Positions 51,096 through 60,768 of a DNA stretch of 64,000 bases are shown here, one piece after another (position 1 is the first letter of the stretch; the number at the start of each line of letters is the position of its first letter). Below the pieces are notes generated by a model, which searched no databases, was not told the origin of the DNA, and saw nothing but the letters and a program-made list of their open reading frames with translations. Location: the NCBI GenBank assembly GCA_947177185.1, contig CAMWTJ010000007.1, positions 1-64,000 on the forward strand. Reading direction: 5' to 3'. This stretch comes from an uncultured Porphyromonadaceae bacterium (lineage in GTDB: Bacteria > Bacteroidota > Bacteroidia > Bacteroidales > Muribaculaceae). The translations under genes and the position numbers were made by a program.

Positions 51096-51263
51096 CCTAA
51101 ATCGACCCCGTTTTTCAGTATTAGTTAACGCCCGAGAGATGCGATGATAAGGTGTTTTTATTGATTGTTACGCAATTTATCACACAAAAATCCGATTATT
51201 AAACTGAATTGCGACAAATTACCGCACAGGCCCTTTCGATTTGGCATATTGCAGGCAATTCGT

Positions 51264-51271
51264 TATCTTTG
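51264..51271 (+). promoter_or_regulatory. -7 box (TATCTTTG) for the ABC exporter
   Basis: TAnnTTTG match 23 nt upstream of ATG 51294. Confidence 0.55.
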
Positions 51272-51293
51272 CACGGTATAACAAAGTGCAAAT

Positions 51294-53132
51294 ATGAAAG
51301 ATTTCTGGTCGCTGCTGCGACGTTTCGTACCTCCATATAAAAAGTATCTGGCGCTGAATATATTGTTCAATATTCTTGCCGCCGTACTCACGCTTTTCTC
51401 TTTCGCGTTGATAGTACCTATACTTGAGATGCTTTTCGGAATCACCGAGGGGCATTACGAATACATGGCCATCGGCGACGCCGGCATCAAGGAAGTTGTG
51501 GTAAATGATTTTTACTATTTCACACAGCAGTCCATTGCGCACTTCGGCCCGAGTTACACACTGGCCCTTCTGGCTGCGGCTCTTGTGTTCATGACGGGTC
51601 TGAAGACGGGAGCCACATACCTTAGTTCGTATTTTATCATACCTTTGCGTTCCGGCATAGTGCGCGACATACGTAATTTCGTGTACGATAAAATCACGGT
51701 GCTGCCGGTGTCGTTTTTCACCACCGAACGCAAGGGCGATATCATGGCGCGCATGAGCGGCGACGTGGCAGAGATAGAGAATTCGGTGATGGCATCGCTC
51801 GACATGATGTTCAAGAATCCCGTGATGATTATAGTGTGCATTACGGCCATGATAGTGATTTCGTGGCAACTCACACTGTTTGTGTTTATTCTGCTTCCTT
51901 TCGCCGGCTTTCTTATGGGCAATGTGGGGAAGAAGCTGAAGCGCAAATCGCTTGAAGGTCAGACCCAGTGGGGCGTGCTTATGGCCAATATTGAAGAAAC
52001 TCTCGGAGGGCTGCGCATAGTCAAAGCCTTCAATGCCGAAGAGAAAGTGCGCCGCCGTTTCCATCGCGAGAATCAGGAGTTTTACCGTCTTAGCAACAAG
52101 ATAGCGCGACGTCAGTCGCTTGCGCATCCTATGAGCGAGTTTCTCGGCACGGCTGCCATAGCCATCGTGCTGTGGTTTGGCGGATCGCTGATTCTGTCGG
52201 GCTATTCTTCCATGAACGCGGCGTCGTTCATATATTATATGGTGATTTTCTACTCCATAATAAATCCGGCGAAAGATTTGTCCAAAGCGGCCTACAGCAT
52301 ACAGAAAGGACTTGCCTCCATGCAACGTGTGGATGTGATTCTCGGAGCGGAGAATCCAATCCGCGACCCCGAGGAACCTGCGGAGCTTCCCGAACGCCTT
52401 GGCTCCATCGACTACCGCGACGTATGCTTCAGCTATGGCACACATCGCGTGATAAACGATGTGAGTCTGCACATACCTGCGGGGGCTACGGTGGCTCTGG
52501 TGGGGCAGAGCGGCTCCGGCAAAAGCACGCTGGCCGACCTGTTGCCACGCTTCTACGATGTGGAGCGTGGAAGCATAACCATAGACGGCACCGACGTGCG
52601 CCGGCTGCGGGTGCACGACCTGCGCTCGCTTATGGGCAACGTCAACCAGGAAGCAATCCTCTTCAACGACACGTTCTATAACAATATCACCTTCGGCGTG
52701 GAAGACGCCACGATGGAACAGGTGGAAGCCGCTGCTAAAATAGCCAACGCGCACGATTTTATTATGGATTCCGAACAGGGATATCAGACCGTAATCGGCG
52801 ACCGCGGCTGCCGCCTGTCCGGCGGACAGCGGCAGCGCATCAGCATAGCGCGCGCCATACTCAAGAACCCTGCGGTGCTCATACTCGACGAAGCCACATC
52901 GGCCCTCGACACCGAAAGCGAGGTTCTGGTGCAGCAGGCGCTCGAGCGGCTCATGAAAGACCGCACGACGATAGTGATAGCCCACCGCCTGAGCACGATT
53001 CGCAATGCGTCCATGATTTGTGTGCTGCACGAGGGTCGTATAGTAGAACGCGGCACCCACGACGAATTGATGGCTAAAGGCGGCTACTACAAGCGGCTTG
53101 TAGACATGCAGAATATAGATTCCGACCGATGA
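51294..53132 (+). CDS. ABC transporter, fused permease/ATPase (MsbA-like)
   Basis: 612 aa; six-TM N-half; Walker A VGQSGSGKSTLADL, signature LSGGQRQRISIARAI, Walker B VLILDEATSALD. Confidence 0.93.
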   Translation: MKDFWSLLRRFVPPYKKYLALNILFNILAAVLTLFSFALIVPILEMLFGITEGHYEYMAIGDAGIKEVVVNDFYYFTQQSIAHFGPSYTLALLAAALVFMTGLKTGATYLSSYFIIPLRSGIVRDIRNFVYDKITVLPVSFFTTERKGDIMARMSGDVAEIENSVMASLDMMFKNPVMIIVCITAMIVISWQLTLFVFILLPFAGFLMGNVGKKLKRKSLEGQTQWGVLMANIEETLGGLRIVKAFNAEEKVRRRFHRENQEFYRLSNKIARRQSLAHPMSEFLGTAAIAIVLWFGGSLILSGYSSMNAASFIYYMVIFYSIINPAKDLSKAAYSIQKGLASMQRVDVILGAENPIRDPEEPAELPERLGSIDYRDVCFSYGTHRVINDVSLHIPAGATVALVGQSGSGKSTLADLLPRFYDVERGSITIDGTDVRRLRVHDLRSLMGNVNQEAILFNDTFYNNITFGVEDATMEQVEAAAKIANAHDFIMDSEQGYQTVIGDRGCRLSGGQRQRISIARAILKNPAVLILDEATSALDTESEVLVQQALERLMKDRTTIVIAHRLSTIRNASMICVLHEGRIVERGTHDELMAKGGYYKRLVDMQNIDSDR

Positions 53133-54037
53133 CGACTCCGCGTCTTACGATAGTGATTCCGGCGCACAACCGCGAACAGGTGCTGAAGCGAACGCTCGAT
53201 TCGGTGGCTGCGCAGGAGTTGCGCCCGCTGGCGGTGCTGCTTGTCGACAACGGCTCGTCGGACTCCACGCTCGCCGTGATGCGCGAGTGGGCCGCGAGTG
53301 ACCACGGACTCGACGTGCGCGTGCTTCAGGAATCAAAGCCCGGAGCGGCGGCGGCCAGGAATCGCGGACTCTCGGAGGTGCACACGGAGTGGACCATGTT
53401 TTTTGATTCCGACGACACCATGCGCTCCGACCATTGCAAGCGGGCTCTTGAAGCGGCCGACGGCGTCGACCTGGTGGGCTGGAACGTGCTCATGCACTTT
53501 GACGACGGCACATCTGCTGTCAAGAAATTTTATTGCAGCGACGCGCAGTATCACTCGCTGTTTCACGGTTCGACAGCCACACAGCGCTATATGGCGCGCA
53601 CGGATTTGTTTCGCCGTGCAGGCGGATGGGACGACGGTGTGCGCTACTGGGACGACATCGAGTTGGGAGCGCGCCTTTTGGAGCTGAATCCGCGCATGCG
53701 CCATGCGGGCAAAGAGCTGACGGTGGATGTGTTTGCCTCTGCCCATTCCATCACCGGCGCGCGGTATAGCGACCGCGTGGATGTGGCCTCCACGGCACTG
53801 GAGCATATCGGCCGCACTCTCGGGCCCGGCCGGGCTGCATATATCGGCCTGAAAACGGCCATACTCGCCGGCGACTGCCGGCGCGAAGGTGCGGCTGCGG
53901 CCGCAGCAGAACTGATGGAGCATGTGCGGCGCACTACGCAATCAAGCTTCATGCGCATGCTGCTGCGCGCCGCATATCTGTATCAGGCGGCAGGCGGCCG
54001 TGCCACTGCAAGAATATTACGAGCGTTTATGCCATGA
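53129..54037 (+). CDS. Glycosyltransferase family 2
   Basis: LTIVIPAHNREQVLKRTLDSVAAQ...FFDSDDTMR. Confidence 0.9.
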   Translation: MTTPRLTIVIPAHNREQVLKRTLDSVAAQELRPLAVLLVDNGSSDSTLAVMREWAASDHGLDVRVLQESKPGAAAARNRGLSEVHTEWTMFFDSDDTMRSDHCKRALEAADGVDLVGWNVLMHFDDGTSAVKKFYCSDAQYHSLFHGSTATQRYMARTDLFRRAGGWDDGVRYWDDIELGARLLELNPRMRHAGKELTVDVFASAHSITGARYSDRVDVASTALEHIGRTLGPGRAAYIGLKTAILAGDCRREGAAAAAAELMEHVRRTTQSSFMRMLLRAAYLYQAAGGRATARILRAFMP

Positions 54038-55053
54038 CAGCCACTAATACGCCGCTGGTTTCAGTAATAGTGCTCAGCTACAACAGCGCAGACACCATAG
54101 AGCAGGCTCTCGATTCGGTGCTTGCGCAACGATGCACATTCGGAGTGGAGGTGCTGGTGGGCGACGACGGCTCGTCGGACGGCACACAGCGTATACTGCG
54201 CCGCTACGCCGACCGTTATCCCGACGCTGTGCGGCTGCTGCTCTCTGCCGAAAACAGGGGAGTGCAGGCCAACTATTTCGACTGCCTTGAGGCGGCCCGC
54301 GGCGAATTTATAGCCGATTGTGCGGGCGATGACTACTGGTGTGGCACCGAACGTCTGCAGCGACTTGTCGACGCGTTCACGGCCGCTCCGCAGGCCGTGG
54401 CCTCGTTTTCCGACTGGCAGTGTCTGCATGTGGCCGACGGCAGTCTGACTGACGCCGCTCCGCGCCTCTGCCGCAATGTGGCCCGCGGAGAAATGTTGCT
54501 GCCGCTGCTCGCCAGCTGCAGTTCGCCGGCATGGCATCTGAGTGCGTCGGTATTCCGCAAGGCGGCAGTTATGCCTGACTATGAGCGCCGCCGCGACTCT
54601 CTGTACTGCAACGCCGCGTATGCCTGTGAAGACCTGCAGGTGATGGCGGCCCTCGCCGATGCGGGACCGATGGTGTATGTGCCTGGACCGACACTTGTGT
54701 ACCGTGTGGGACACGCCGCTGCCATCACTTCGGCCTCCGACGCCGGACGCGCAGCGCGCTTTGCGCTGTCGTCGCTCGCGCTTGTGAGAGCTCTTGCGCA
54801 GCGCTTCGGCCTTGCGGCCCACCCGGATGTGGCGGCGCGCATCGCCGTGCTGTGCCGTTTTGCGCTCTCGCAGGCAGCATTATCGGGCGACAGCGGTTTG
54901 GCAAGGCGTGCAGCCGGCGAGTGCGGGCAGGTGAGCGGACTCCCGTTGCCCACGCGCATGTTGCGCTTCGCGCTGTCGGTGCCCGGTGGCCCGAGGATGG
55001 TGCTGGCACTGAAAACTCTGAAAAGTTACGCGAAAAAGCGGGAAAATAGATAA
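54034..55053 (+). CDS. Glycosyltransferase family 2
   Basis: LVSVIVLSYNSADTIEQALDSVLAQ...GDDGSSDGT...DCAGDDYW. Confidence 0.92.
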   Translation: MTATNTPLVSVIVLSYNSADTIEQALDSVLAQRCTFGVEVLVGDDGSSDGTQRILRRYADRYPDAVRLLLSAENRGVQANYFDCLEAARGEFIADCAGDDYWCGTERLQRLVDAFTAAPQAVASFSDWQCLHVADGSLTDAAPRLCRNVARGEMLLPLLASCSSPAWHLSASVFRKAAVMPDYERRRDSLYCNAAYACEDLQVMAALADAGPMVYVPGPTLVYRVGHAAAITSASDAGRAARFALSSLALVRALAQRFGLAAHPDVAARIAVLCRFALSQAALSGDSGLARRAAGECGQVSGLPLPTRMLRFALSVPGGPRMVLALKTLKSYAKKRENR

Positions 55054-55108
55054 AAAATTAGTAATTTCGCAAAAACAATCAATTACAACCACTAATCAAG
55101 CTCGCGCA

Positions 55109-55723
55109 ATGCTAATAATCGGTATAGCCGGTGGCACCGGAAGCGGTAAGACCACCGTAGTAAACAAGATTATAAATTCCTTGTCGAAAGGCGAAGTAGC
55201 CGTGCTTCGTCAGGATTCCTATTATAAAGACTCAAGCCATATCCCGCCCGAATTGCGCAGCAAAATCAATTTCGACGAACCCGATGCCATAGAGTGGCCG
55301 CTGCTTGTGAGCCACCTGCGCGAGCTCAAGCAGGGCAAGACCATACAGATGCCCACCTACAGCTATCTCTCGTGCACGCGTCAGCCCGAAACGGTGCCGG
55401 TGGAGCCGCACGAGGTTGTGATAGTGGAAGGCATACTCGTGCTCACCGACCCCGAACTGCGCGACATGCTCGATGTGAAAGTATTTGTCGACGCCGATGC
55501 CGACGACCGCCTTATACGTGTGATAGCGCGCGACTGCATAGAGCGCGGACGCACGCCGCAGATGGTGATAGACCGCTATCAGGATGTGCTCAAGCCCATG
55601 CATCTGCAGCACATCGAACCGTGCAAGCGTTTTGCCGACCTGATCATACCGCAGGGCGGAAACAATACGGTGGCCATCGGCCTGCTCACAGACTACATAG
55701 AGAGCCGACTCCGCAAAAACTGA
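55109..55723 (+). CDS. udk: Uridine kinase
   Basis: IIGIAGGTGSGKTTVVNKI...QDSYYKD...VIVEGILVL. Confidence 0.94.
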   Translation: MLIIGIAGGTGSGKTTVVNKIINSLSKGEVAVLRQDSYYKDSSHIPPELRSKINFDEPDAIEWPLLVSHLRELKQGKTIQMPTYSYLSCTRQPETVPVEPHEVVIVEGILVLTDPELRDMLDVKVFVDADADDRLIRVIARDCIERGRTPQMVIDRYQDVLKPMHLQHIEPCKRFADLIIPQGGNNTVAIGLLTDYIESRLRKN

Positions 55724-55735
55724 TATACCGGCCTT

Positions 55736-56599
55736 ATGGGATTTGTGTTTAACCTCGACCGCATGCAGCATAGCTCAAGTTCGGAGGAGATACCCGCCCC
55801 CGAGTTTCCGAGTGCGCCCGAACCGCCGGCCGAAACCGGCAGCGACGAAAAGTCCTCGGAACTGGTGCTCCGAACCGACAATCTTGTGAAGAAATATGGC
55901 AAACGCACGGTCGTGAACCATGTCAACATTGAGGTGCGTCAGGGCGAGATTGTGGGTTTGCTCGGTCCCAATGGCGCGGGAAAGACCACCACGTTCTACA
56001 TGACCGTCGGCCTTATACAGGCCAACGAAGGACAGATTTTCCTCGGCAATCAGAACATAACGAAATACCCCGTGTACAAACGTGCTCAGAACGGCATCGG
56101 ATATCTTGCCCAGGAGCCGTCGGTGTTTCGTAAACTCAGTGTCGAGGACAATATCCGCGCGGTGTTGCAGATGACACGCCACACACGCGACGAGCAAAGT
56201 GAGATACTTGAAAATCTTCTCACGGAATTCAATCTGCAGAAGGTGCGGCGCAATCTCGGCGACCAGCTGAGCGGCGGCGAGCGGCGGCGAACGGAAATAG
56301 CGCGATGCCTGGCCATCGACCCCAAGTTCATAATGCTCGACGAGCCTTTTGCCGGCGTCGACCCCATAGCCGTGGAGGATATTCAGGGCGTAGTGTATAA
56401 GCTGAAGGAAAAGAACATAGGCATACTTATCACCGACCACAACGCACCTGAAACGCTCAGTATCACCGACCGTGCTTATCTGCTGTTCGACGGCAGAATC
56501 CTGTTCCAGGGCACATCGGAAGAACTTGCCGAGAATCCCGTGGTGCGCGAAAAATATCTTGGGCGCAACTTTATATTCCGCCGCAAGCAACTCGACTGA
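55736..56599 (+). CDS. lptB: LPS export ABC transporter ATP-binding protein
   Basis: GLLGPNGAGKTTTFYMTVGLI, GIGYLAQEPSVFRKLSVEDNI, LSGGERRRTEIARCLA, MLDEPFAGVDPIAV. Confidence 0.95.
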   Translation: MGFVFNLDRMQHSSSSEEIPAPEFPSAPEPPAETGSDEKSSELVLRTDNLVKKYGKRTVVNHVNIEVRQGEIVGLLGPNGAGKTTTFYMTVGLIQANEGQIFLGNQNITKYPVYKRAQNGIGYLAQEPSVFRKLSVEDNIRAVLQMTRHTRDEQSEILENLLTEFNLQKVRRNLGDQLSGGERRRTEIARCLAIDPKFIMLDEPFAGVDPIAVEDIQGVVYKLKEKNIGILITDHNAPETLSITDRAYLLFDGRILFQGTSEELAENPVVREKYLGRNFIFRRKQLD

Positions 56600-56611
56600 T
56601 ATTTCGGGGCC

Positions 56612-57502
56612 TTATAGAGCTTGCTTTTTCGGCGCCGACAGGCCGCGGAAATAGGCGAGCTGCTTATCCGACAGCCTGCGGAAGAAGAAACTGCGGCTAC
56701 GCTGCGTGCCGGTGAACTTCTCGCTCAGCTTTTTCAACGCTTTTTTTCTGTCGCCCACCGCGATACATTCCACGGTCTGTTCCGACAGTTCCGGGCGCTC
56801 GCGCGTGGCTTTTACCATGTACTCGTCGCCGGCGCGCATTATGGTGCAGAATCCGGCAGCACGCTCGGCATCGTAAGCCCGTTTGCAGCGGGCAAATACC
56901 GTCTTGAAATGTGCCACGACATCGGCGAACGTGGCAAAACCCTGTTGCGCGCCATAGCTGTCCACAAAGCGTTCGAACAGAATTTTGAAGCATTTGAGCG
57001 TTACGGCAGCATCATAAGCCGATGTGTGCGCACGCTCGTCGTCGGTGGCTATGCCCAGCTGCTCGCAGCACAATTTCAGGCTTATGCCCTGCACATAGTC
57101 CAGTCCGCGTTCGCGGCCGTGGCATATCCAGAACCAGTCACGCAGCTCCAGCACATGTTTGGAGTCCAGTGTGTGTATGTGCTGGCGTTTCATTTTCGCA
57201 ATGTCGTTTTCGCGCACAGCAAATCCAACTATGTAGCTGCAGCGGTCCACTATGGCCTGTATCTGTCGGCGGCACGACGAGAAGCTCGGCGCCGTGGCCA
57301 CCATGGCCGGTGTTATATGGTGTATGTCGCTGTCCCAGGTGCGGTATCGGCGAGGCTTGAACCGGCGCGAATACACAAGGCGGCCGTCGAGGCTTACGGC
57401 CGAGAGCTCGAGCATCTCCATGCCGCGTGCAAATTCGGCATCGAAGCTCAGGCAGGTTTCGGGCCTGATGGTAGAGTATAGTTTCTGCGCTGTGTCGTTC
57501 AT
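56612..57502 (-). CDS. DnaQ-like 3'-5' exonuclease-domain protein with C-terminal extension
   Basis: CLSFDAEFARGMEMLELSAVSLDG...IHHITPAMV...AHTSAYDAAVTLKCF; ATG at 57502. Confidence 0.82.
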   Translation of the reverse strand: MNDTAQKLYSTIRPETCLSFDAEFARGMEMLELSAVSLDGRLVYSRRFKPRRYRTWDSDIHHITPAMVATAPSFSSCRRQIQAIVDRCSYIVGFAVRENDIAKMKRQHIHTLDSKHVLELRDWFWICHGRERGLDYVQGISLKLCCEQLGIATDDERAHTSAYDAAVTLKCFKILFERFVDSYGAQQGFATFADVVAHFKTVFARCKRAYDAERAAGFCTIMRAGDEYMVKATRERPELSEQTVECIAVGDRKKALKKLSEKFTGTQRSRSFFFRRLSDKQLAYFRGLSAPKKQAL

Positions 57503-57783
57503 TTTATGCTGTCGGGTATCACTTCTTCTGCTCCGCGTATGTAGGCGTCGGCGGCCTTGTCGTAGCCCATGGCGCGCATGTGTGCCTCCTTGTGGCGTAT
57601 GTCGAGCAGTGCACGCTCGCGCTCCATCGTTGTGCTGGCAGGGTCGGCTGTCGGTGCGGCGTCGATGCGTCCGCATGCGGCGGCAGAGTCGAGCGCGGCT
57701 GACGAGCCGGGACGGTCCAGCGGATTGCCGCCGCAGGCGCAGAGCATTATGGCCAGCGTTATGGATGTAAAAAGCAATTTCAT
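57499..57783 (-). CDS. Small lipoprotein, unknown function
   Basis: MKLLFTSITLAIMLCACGGNPLDRPG...; lipobox LCAC; overlaps both neighbours by ATGA. Confidence 0.7.
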   Translation of the reverse strand: MKLLFTSITLAIMLCACGGNPLDRPGSSAALDSAAACGRIDAAPTADPASTTMERERALLDIRHKEAHMRAMGYDKAADAYIRGAEEVIPDSIK

Positions 57784-58274
57784 AGCAGGATTATTCCAAG
57801 TTTTGCACACGCTTCGGCATCTGCGAGCGCGTCGTGATGCCTGCGCAGTGTGATTCCAAAAAAATCACAAAGAGAGTCGAGCGATTTTGACGCGCACATG
57901 CCGCGTGGTATCTGCGCACGCGCTGCCTTGAGCGTGCACAAAAATTCCGGCGGTTCGTCCAGTCTGTACACCCGGCACGCAGCCTCGATGCAGCGTCTGT
58001 CGAACGTGGCGTTGTGCGCCACGGGCACGAGTCCCTCCCGCCAGTCGTCGAGCCGGCGCCACACAGCGTCGAAGCATGGCGCGCCGTCTGTGTCGCGTTC
58101 GGTGATGCCGTGCACGGCCACACAGCGATAGTTGAAATAGCCGGGTTCCGGGCAGACAAGACTGTAGAAACGGTCGACAATACGTCCTTCGCGCACTTTT
58201 ACCGCGCCTATGGCGCAGATGCTCGAAGGTTCGAAATTCGCGGTTTCTACGTCTATGGCCACAAAATCATCCAT
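57780..58274 (-). CDS. DnaQ-like 3'-5' exonuclease (DNA polymerase III epsilon-like)
   Basis: FVAIDVETANFEPSSICAIGAVKV...VAVHGITERD...VAHNATFDRRCI...RRHHDALADAEACAKL. Confidence 0.9.
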   Translation of the reverse strand: MDDFVAIDVETANFEPSSICAIGAVKVREGRIVDRFYSLVCPEPGYFNYRCVAVHGITERDTDGAPCFDAVWRRLDDWREGLVPVAHNATFDRRCIEAACRVYRLDEPPEFLCTLKAARAQIPRGMCASKSLDSLCDFFGITLRRHHDALADAEACAKLGIILL

Positions 58275-59142
58275 TTCCGTCCAGTGCTTTGGCTGCGGCG
58301 TCGCGCACTTGCTCCATGAGCCATAGCGGTGTGCTCGTGGCGCCGCATATGCCCACACTCTCCGCGCCGCCAAGCCACTCGGGATTCAGATGCGTGGCGT
58401 TGGCTATCAGATATGTGCGTTCGTTCACCTCCTTGCAGCGGTCGTACAGTATGCGCCCGTTGCTGCTTTTGGTGCCGGCCACGAAAAGCACCACTTCGTG
58501 AGCGGCGGCGAAGCGTCGCAGATGCTCCACGCGGCCACTGACGGAGCGGCATATGGTGTCGTAGTGCTCAAACGCAGCCGATGCCGATTTGCGACGCTCG
58601 ATTTCGGCTATGATGTGCTGAAAGCCCTCCAGGCTCTTTGTGGTCTGCGAGAACAGGGCTATGTCGCGGTTGAAATCAATTTTGTCAAGGTCGGCCACGC
58701 TTTCCACCACGATAGCCTCGCCGTTGGTCTGGCCGACGAGGCCGTTCACCTCGGCGTGTCCGAGCTTGCCGTATATGACAATCTGCGGACGCACTCCCTC
58801 GCGGTCGTAGGCGGCTTTGACGCGCTGCTGCAATTTCAGCACCACAGGGCACGTGGCGTCCACGATTTCTATGTTGCGTTCGCGTGCGAGCGTGTAGGTC
58901 GACGGCGGTTCGCCATGCGCTCGCAGCAGCACGCGCACGCCCGAAAGCCGTGCCATCTCCTCGTGGGTGATAGTGTGCAGCCCCTTGCGTCCGAGGCGCT
59001 CCACCTCGTCGCTGTTGTGCACGATATCGCCCAGGCAGTAGAGCGTGCCGGCGTCGGCGGCCAGCTGCTCTTCGGCCTTGCGTATCGCCGTGACCACTCC
59101 GAAGCAGAATCCGGATTCTTTGTCGATTTCAATCCTGGCCAT
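58267..59142 (-). CDS. ispH: 4-hydroxy-3-methylbut-2-enyl diphosphate reductase
   Basis: MARIEIDKESGFCFGVVTAIRKAEE...RAHGEPPSTY...GKLGHAEVNGLVGQT...ICGATSTPLWLMEQV. Confidence 0.96.
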   Translation of the reverse strand: MARIEIDKESGFCFGVVTAIRKAEEQLAADAGTLYCLGDIVHNSDEVERLGRKGLHTITHEEMARLSGVRVLLRAHGEPPSTYTLARERNIEIVDATCPVVLKLQQRVKAAYDREGVRPQIVIYGKLGHAEVNGLVGQTNGEAIVVESVADLDKIDFNRDIALFSQTTKSLEGFQHIIAEIERRKSASAAFEHYDTICRSVSGRVEHLRRFAAAHEVVLFVAGTKSSNGRILYDRCKEVNERTYLIANATHLNPEWLGGAESVGICGATSTPLWLMEQVRDAAAKALDGNG

Positions 59143-59833
59143 ATCTGCGGCTCGCTTCACGAAAACGTTCCGATAGCCATGCGTCCTGCTCGGCAATCGT
59201 CATGTGGGAGTTGTCGAGGTCTATCGCGTCGTGTGCGCGGCGCAACGGGCTTTCCGCACGCGTTTCGTCGATATGGTCGCGCTGCTCCACATTGGCCAGC
59301 ACATCGTCGAAATCGACGTCTGCTCCCGAGGCCTTGAGCTCGGCGTAGCGCCGCTCGGCGCGCGTACGGGCCGGTGCGTTGACAAATATCTTGAGTTCAG
59401 CGTCGGGAAACACAGTAGTGCCTATATCCCTGCCGTCCATCACAATGCCGCCTTCGCATCCCAGGGCGCGCTGCATCTCGGTGAGCGCGTGGCGCACCTG
59501 CGGGATGGCTGCCACAGGCGACACATGCTCCGACACGCGCAGCGACCGTATTTCAGCCTCAACGTCGTGTCCGTTGAGCAGTGTGTGCTGGCGTCCGTCG
59601 GCGCCGGCGGGCGAAAAGTCGATGTGTATATTCGCCAGCGCCGCGGCCAGGGCGTCGGAGTCTATATTGCCGTCGGCGTCAGTGAGGCCATTGTCGAGGG
59701 CGTAAAGTGTCACAGCCCGATACATGGCGCCGGAGTCGATGTAACGATAGCCGGCCGCAGCTGCCAGGCGGCGTGCCATGGTGCTTTTGCCGGACGATGA
59801 ATAGCCGTCTATGGCTATGGTCAGTTTTTTCAT
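59129..59833 (-). CDS. cmk: Cytidylate kinase
   Basis: LTIAIDGYSSSGKSTMARRLA...YIDSGAMYRAVTL...VMDGRDIGTTVFP. Confidence 0.95.
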   Translation of the reverse strand: MKKLTIAIDGYSSSGKSTMARRLAAAAGYRYIDSGAMYRAVTLYALDNGLTDADGNIDSDALAAALANIHIDFSPAGADGRQHTLLNGHDVEAEIRSLRVSEHVSPVAAIPQVRHALTEMQRALGCEGGIVMDGRDIGTTVFPDAELKIFVNAPARTRAERRYAELKASGADVDFDDVLANVEQRDHIDETRAESPLRRAHDAIDLDNSHMTIAEQDAWLSERFREASRRYGQD

Positions 59834-59912
59834 ACAATGCCTTATAGGCAGGGCCGCGGATAGCCGCGGCCCTGATTGTGTACAATGAGTAGGGGATGAA
59901 TAAGGCGCGGTA

Positions 59913-60659
59913 TTACATGTTCATGCCACCGTCGACCTGGATCACCTGGCCGGACACGTAGCTCGACATGTCGCAGGCAAGGAAGGTGGCCACGTCGGCG
60001 ATATCCTCGGGCTTGCCGCCACGGCGCAGAGGTATTTTCTTGCACCACTCGGCGCGTACTTCGTCGGGCAGAGCAGCCGTCATGGCTGTTTCGATGAAGC
60101 CCGGAGCGATAGCGTTGGCGCGGATGCCGCGCGAGCCCACTTCCTGCGCGATGCTCTTGGCCAGAGCGATCATGCCGGCTTTGGAAGCTGCGTAGTTGGC
60201 CTGTCCGGCATTGCCGTGCACACCTACCACAGAAGCCATGTTGATGATGGAACCGCTGCGCTGACGCATCATGATGGGAAGAGTGGCGTTGATGAAATTG
60301 AACGCGCTCTTGAGGTTTACGTTGATTACAGCGTCCCACTGCTGCTCGGTCATGCGCATCATAAGGCCGTCCTTGGTGATGCCGGCATTGTTGACCAGAA
60401 TGTCGATGCGGCCGAAATCCTTTACTACTTCTGCCACCACCTCTTTTGTCTGGTTGAAATCTGCTGCATTGGAGGCATAGCCCTTGCATTTCACGCCGAG
60501 AGCCTCGATTTCAGCTTCGGTCGCTTTGCCGTTTTCGTCTATCACGAGGTCGGTAAAAGCGATATTCGCACCTTCCTGGGCAAATCGCAGGGCGATTGCA
60601 CGGCCGATGCCGCGGGCAGCACCGGTGACAAGGGCGGTTTTTCCTTCGAGAAGTTTCAT
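59913..60659 (-). CDS. fabG: 3-oxoacyl-[ACP] reductase
   Basis: MKLLEGKTALVTGAARGIGRAIALRFAQEG...NNAGITKDGLMMRM...YAASKAGMIAL; ATG 60659. Confidence 0.95.
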   Translation of the reverse strand: MKLLEGKTALVTGAARGIGRAIALRFAQEGANIAFTDLVIDENGKATEAEIEALGVKCKGYASNAADFNQTKEVVAEVVKDFGRIDILVNNAGITKDGLMMRMTEQQWDAVINVNLKSAFNFINATLPIMMRQRSGSIINMASVVGVHGNAGQANYAASKAGMIALAKSIAQEVGSRGIRANAIAPGFIETAMTAALPDEVRAEWCKKIPLRRGGKPEDIADVATFLACDMSSYVSGQVIQVDGGMNM

Positions 60660-60700
60660 TTTCTGATGTATTTTGAAATTGAAATTTGTATTTTCGCCTG

Positions 60701-60708
60701 CAAAATTA
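60701..60708 (-). promoter_or_regulatory. -7 box (TAATTTTG) for fabG
   Basis: Reverse-strand TAnnTTTG match. Confidence 0.5.
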
Positions 60709-60753
60709 ACGAAAATTTGCCGCGCAGACAAATTTAAATCTAATTATAATATG

Positions 60754-60761
60754 TAACTTTG
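60754..60761 (+). promoter_or_regulatory. -7 box (TAACTTTG) for the FtsX/LolE-like permease
   Basis: TAnnTTTG ends 8 nt before ATG 60769. Confidence 0.55.
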
Positions 60762-60768
60762 CAGTCAT

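Noticed and set aside
51219-53060. 613-aa reverse ORF antisense to the ABC exporter
   Set aside because: Sense strand has complete ABC transporter motifs and promoter; antisense translation is not protein-like.
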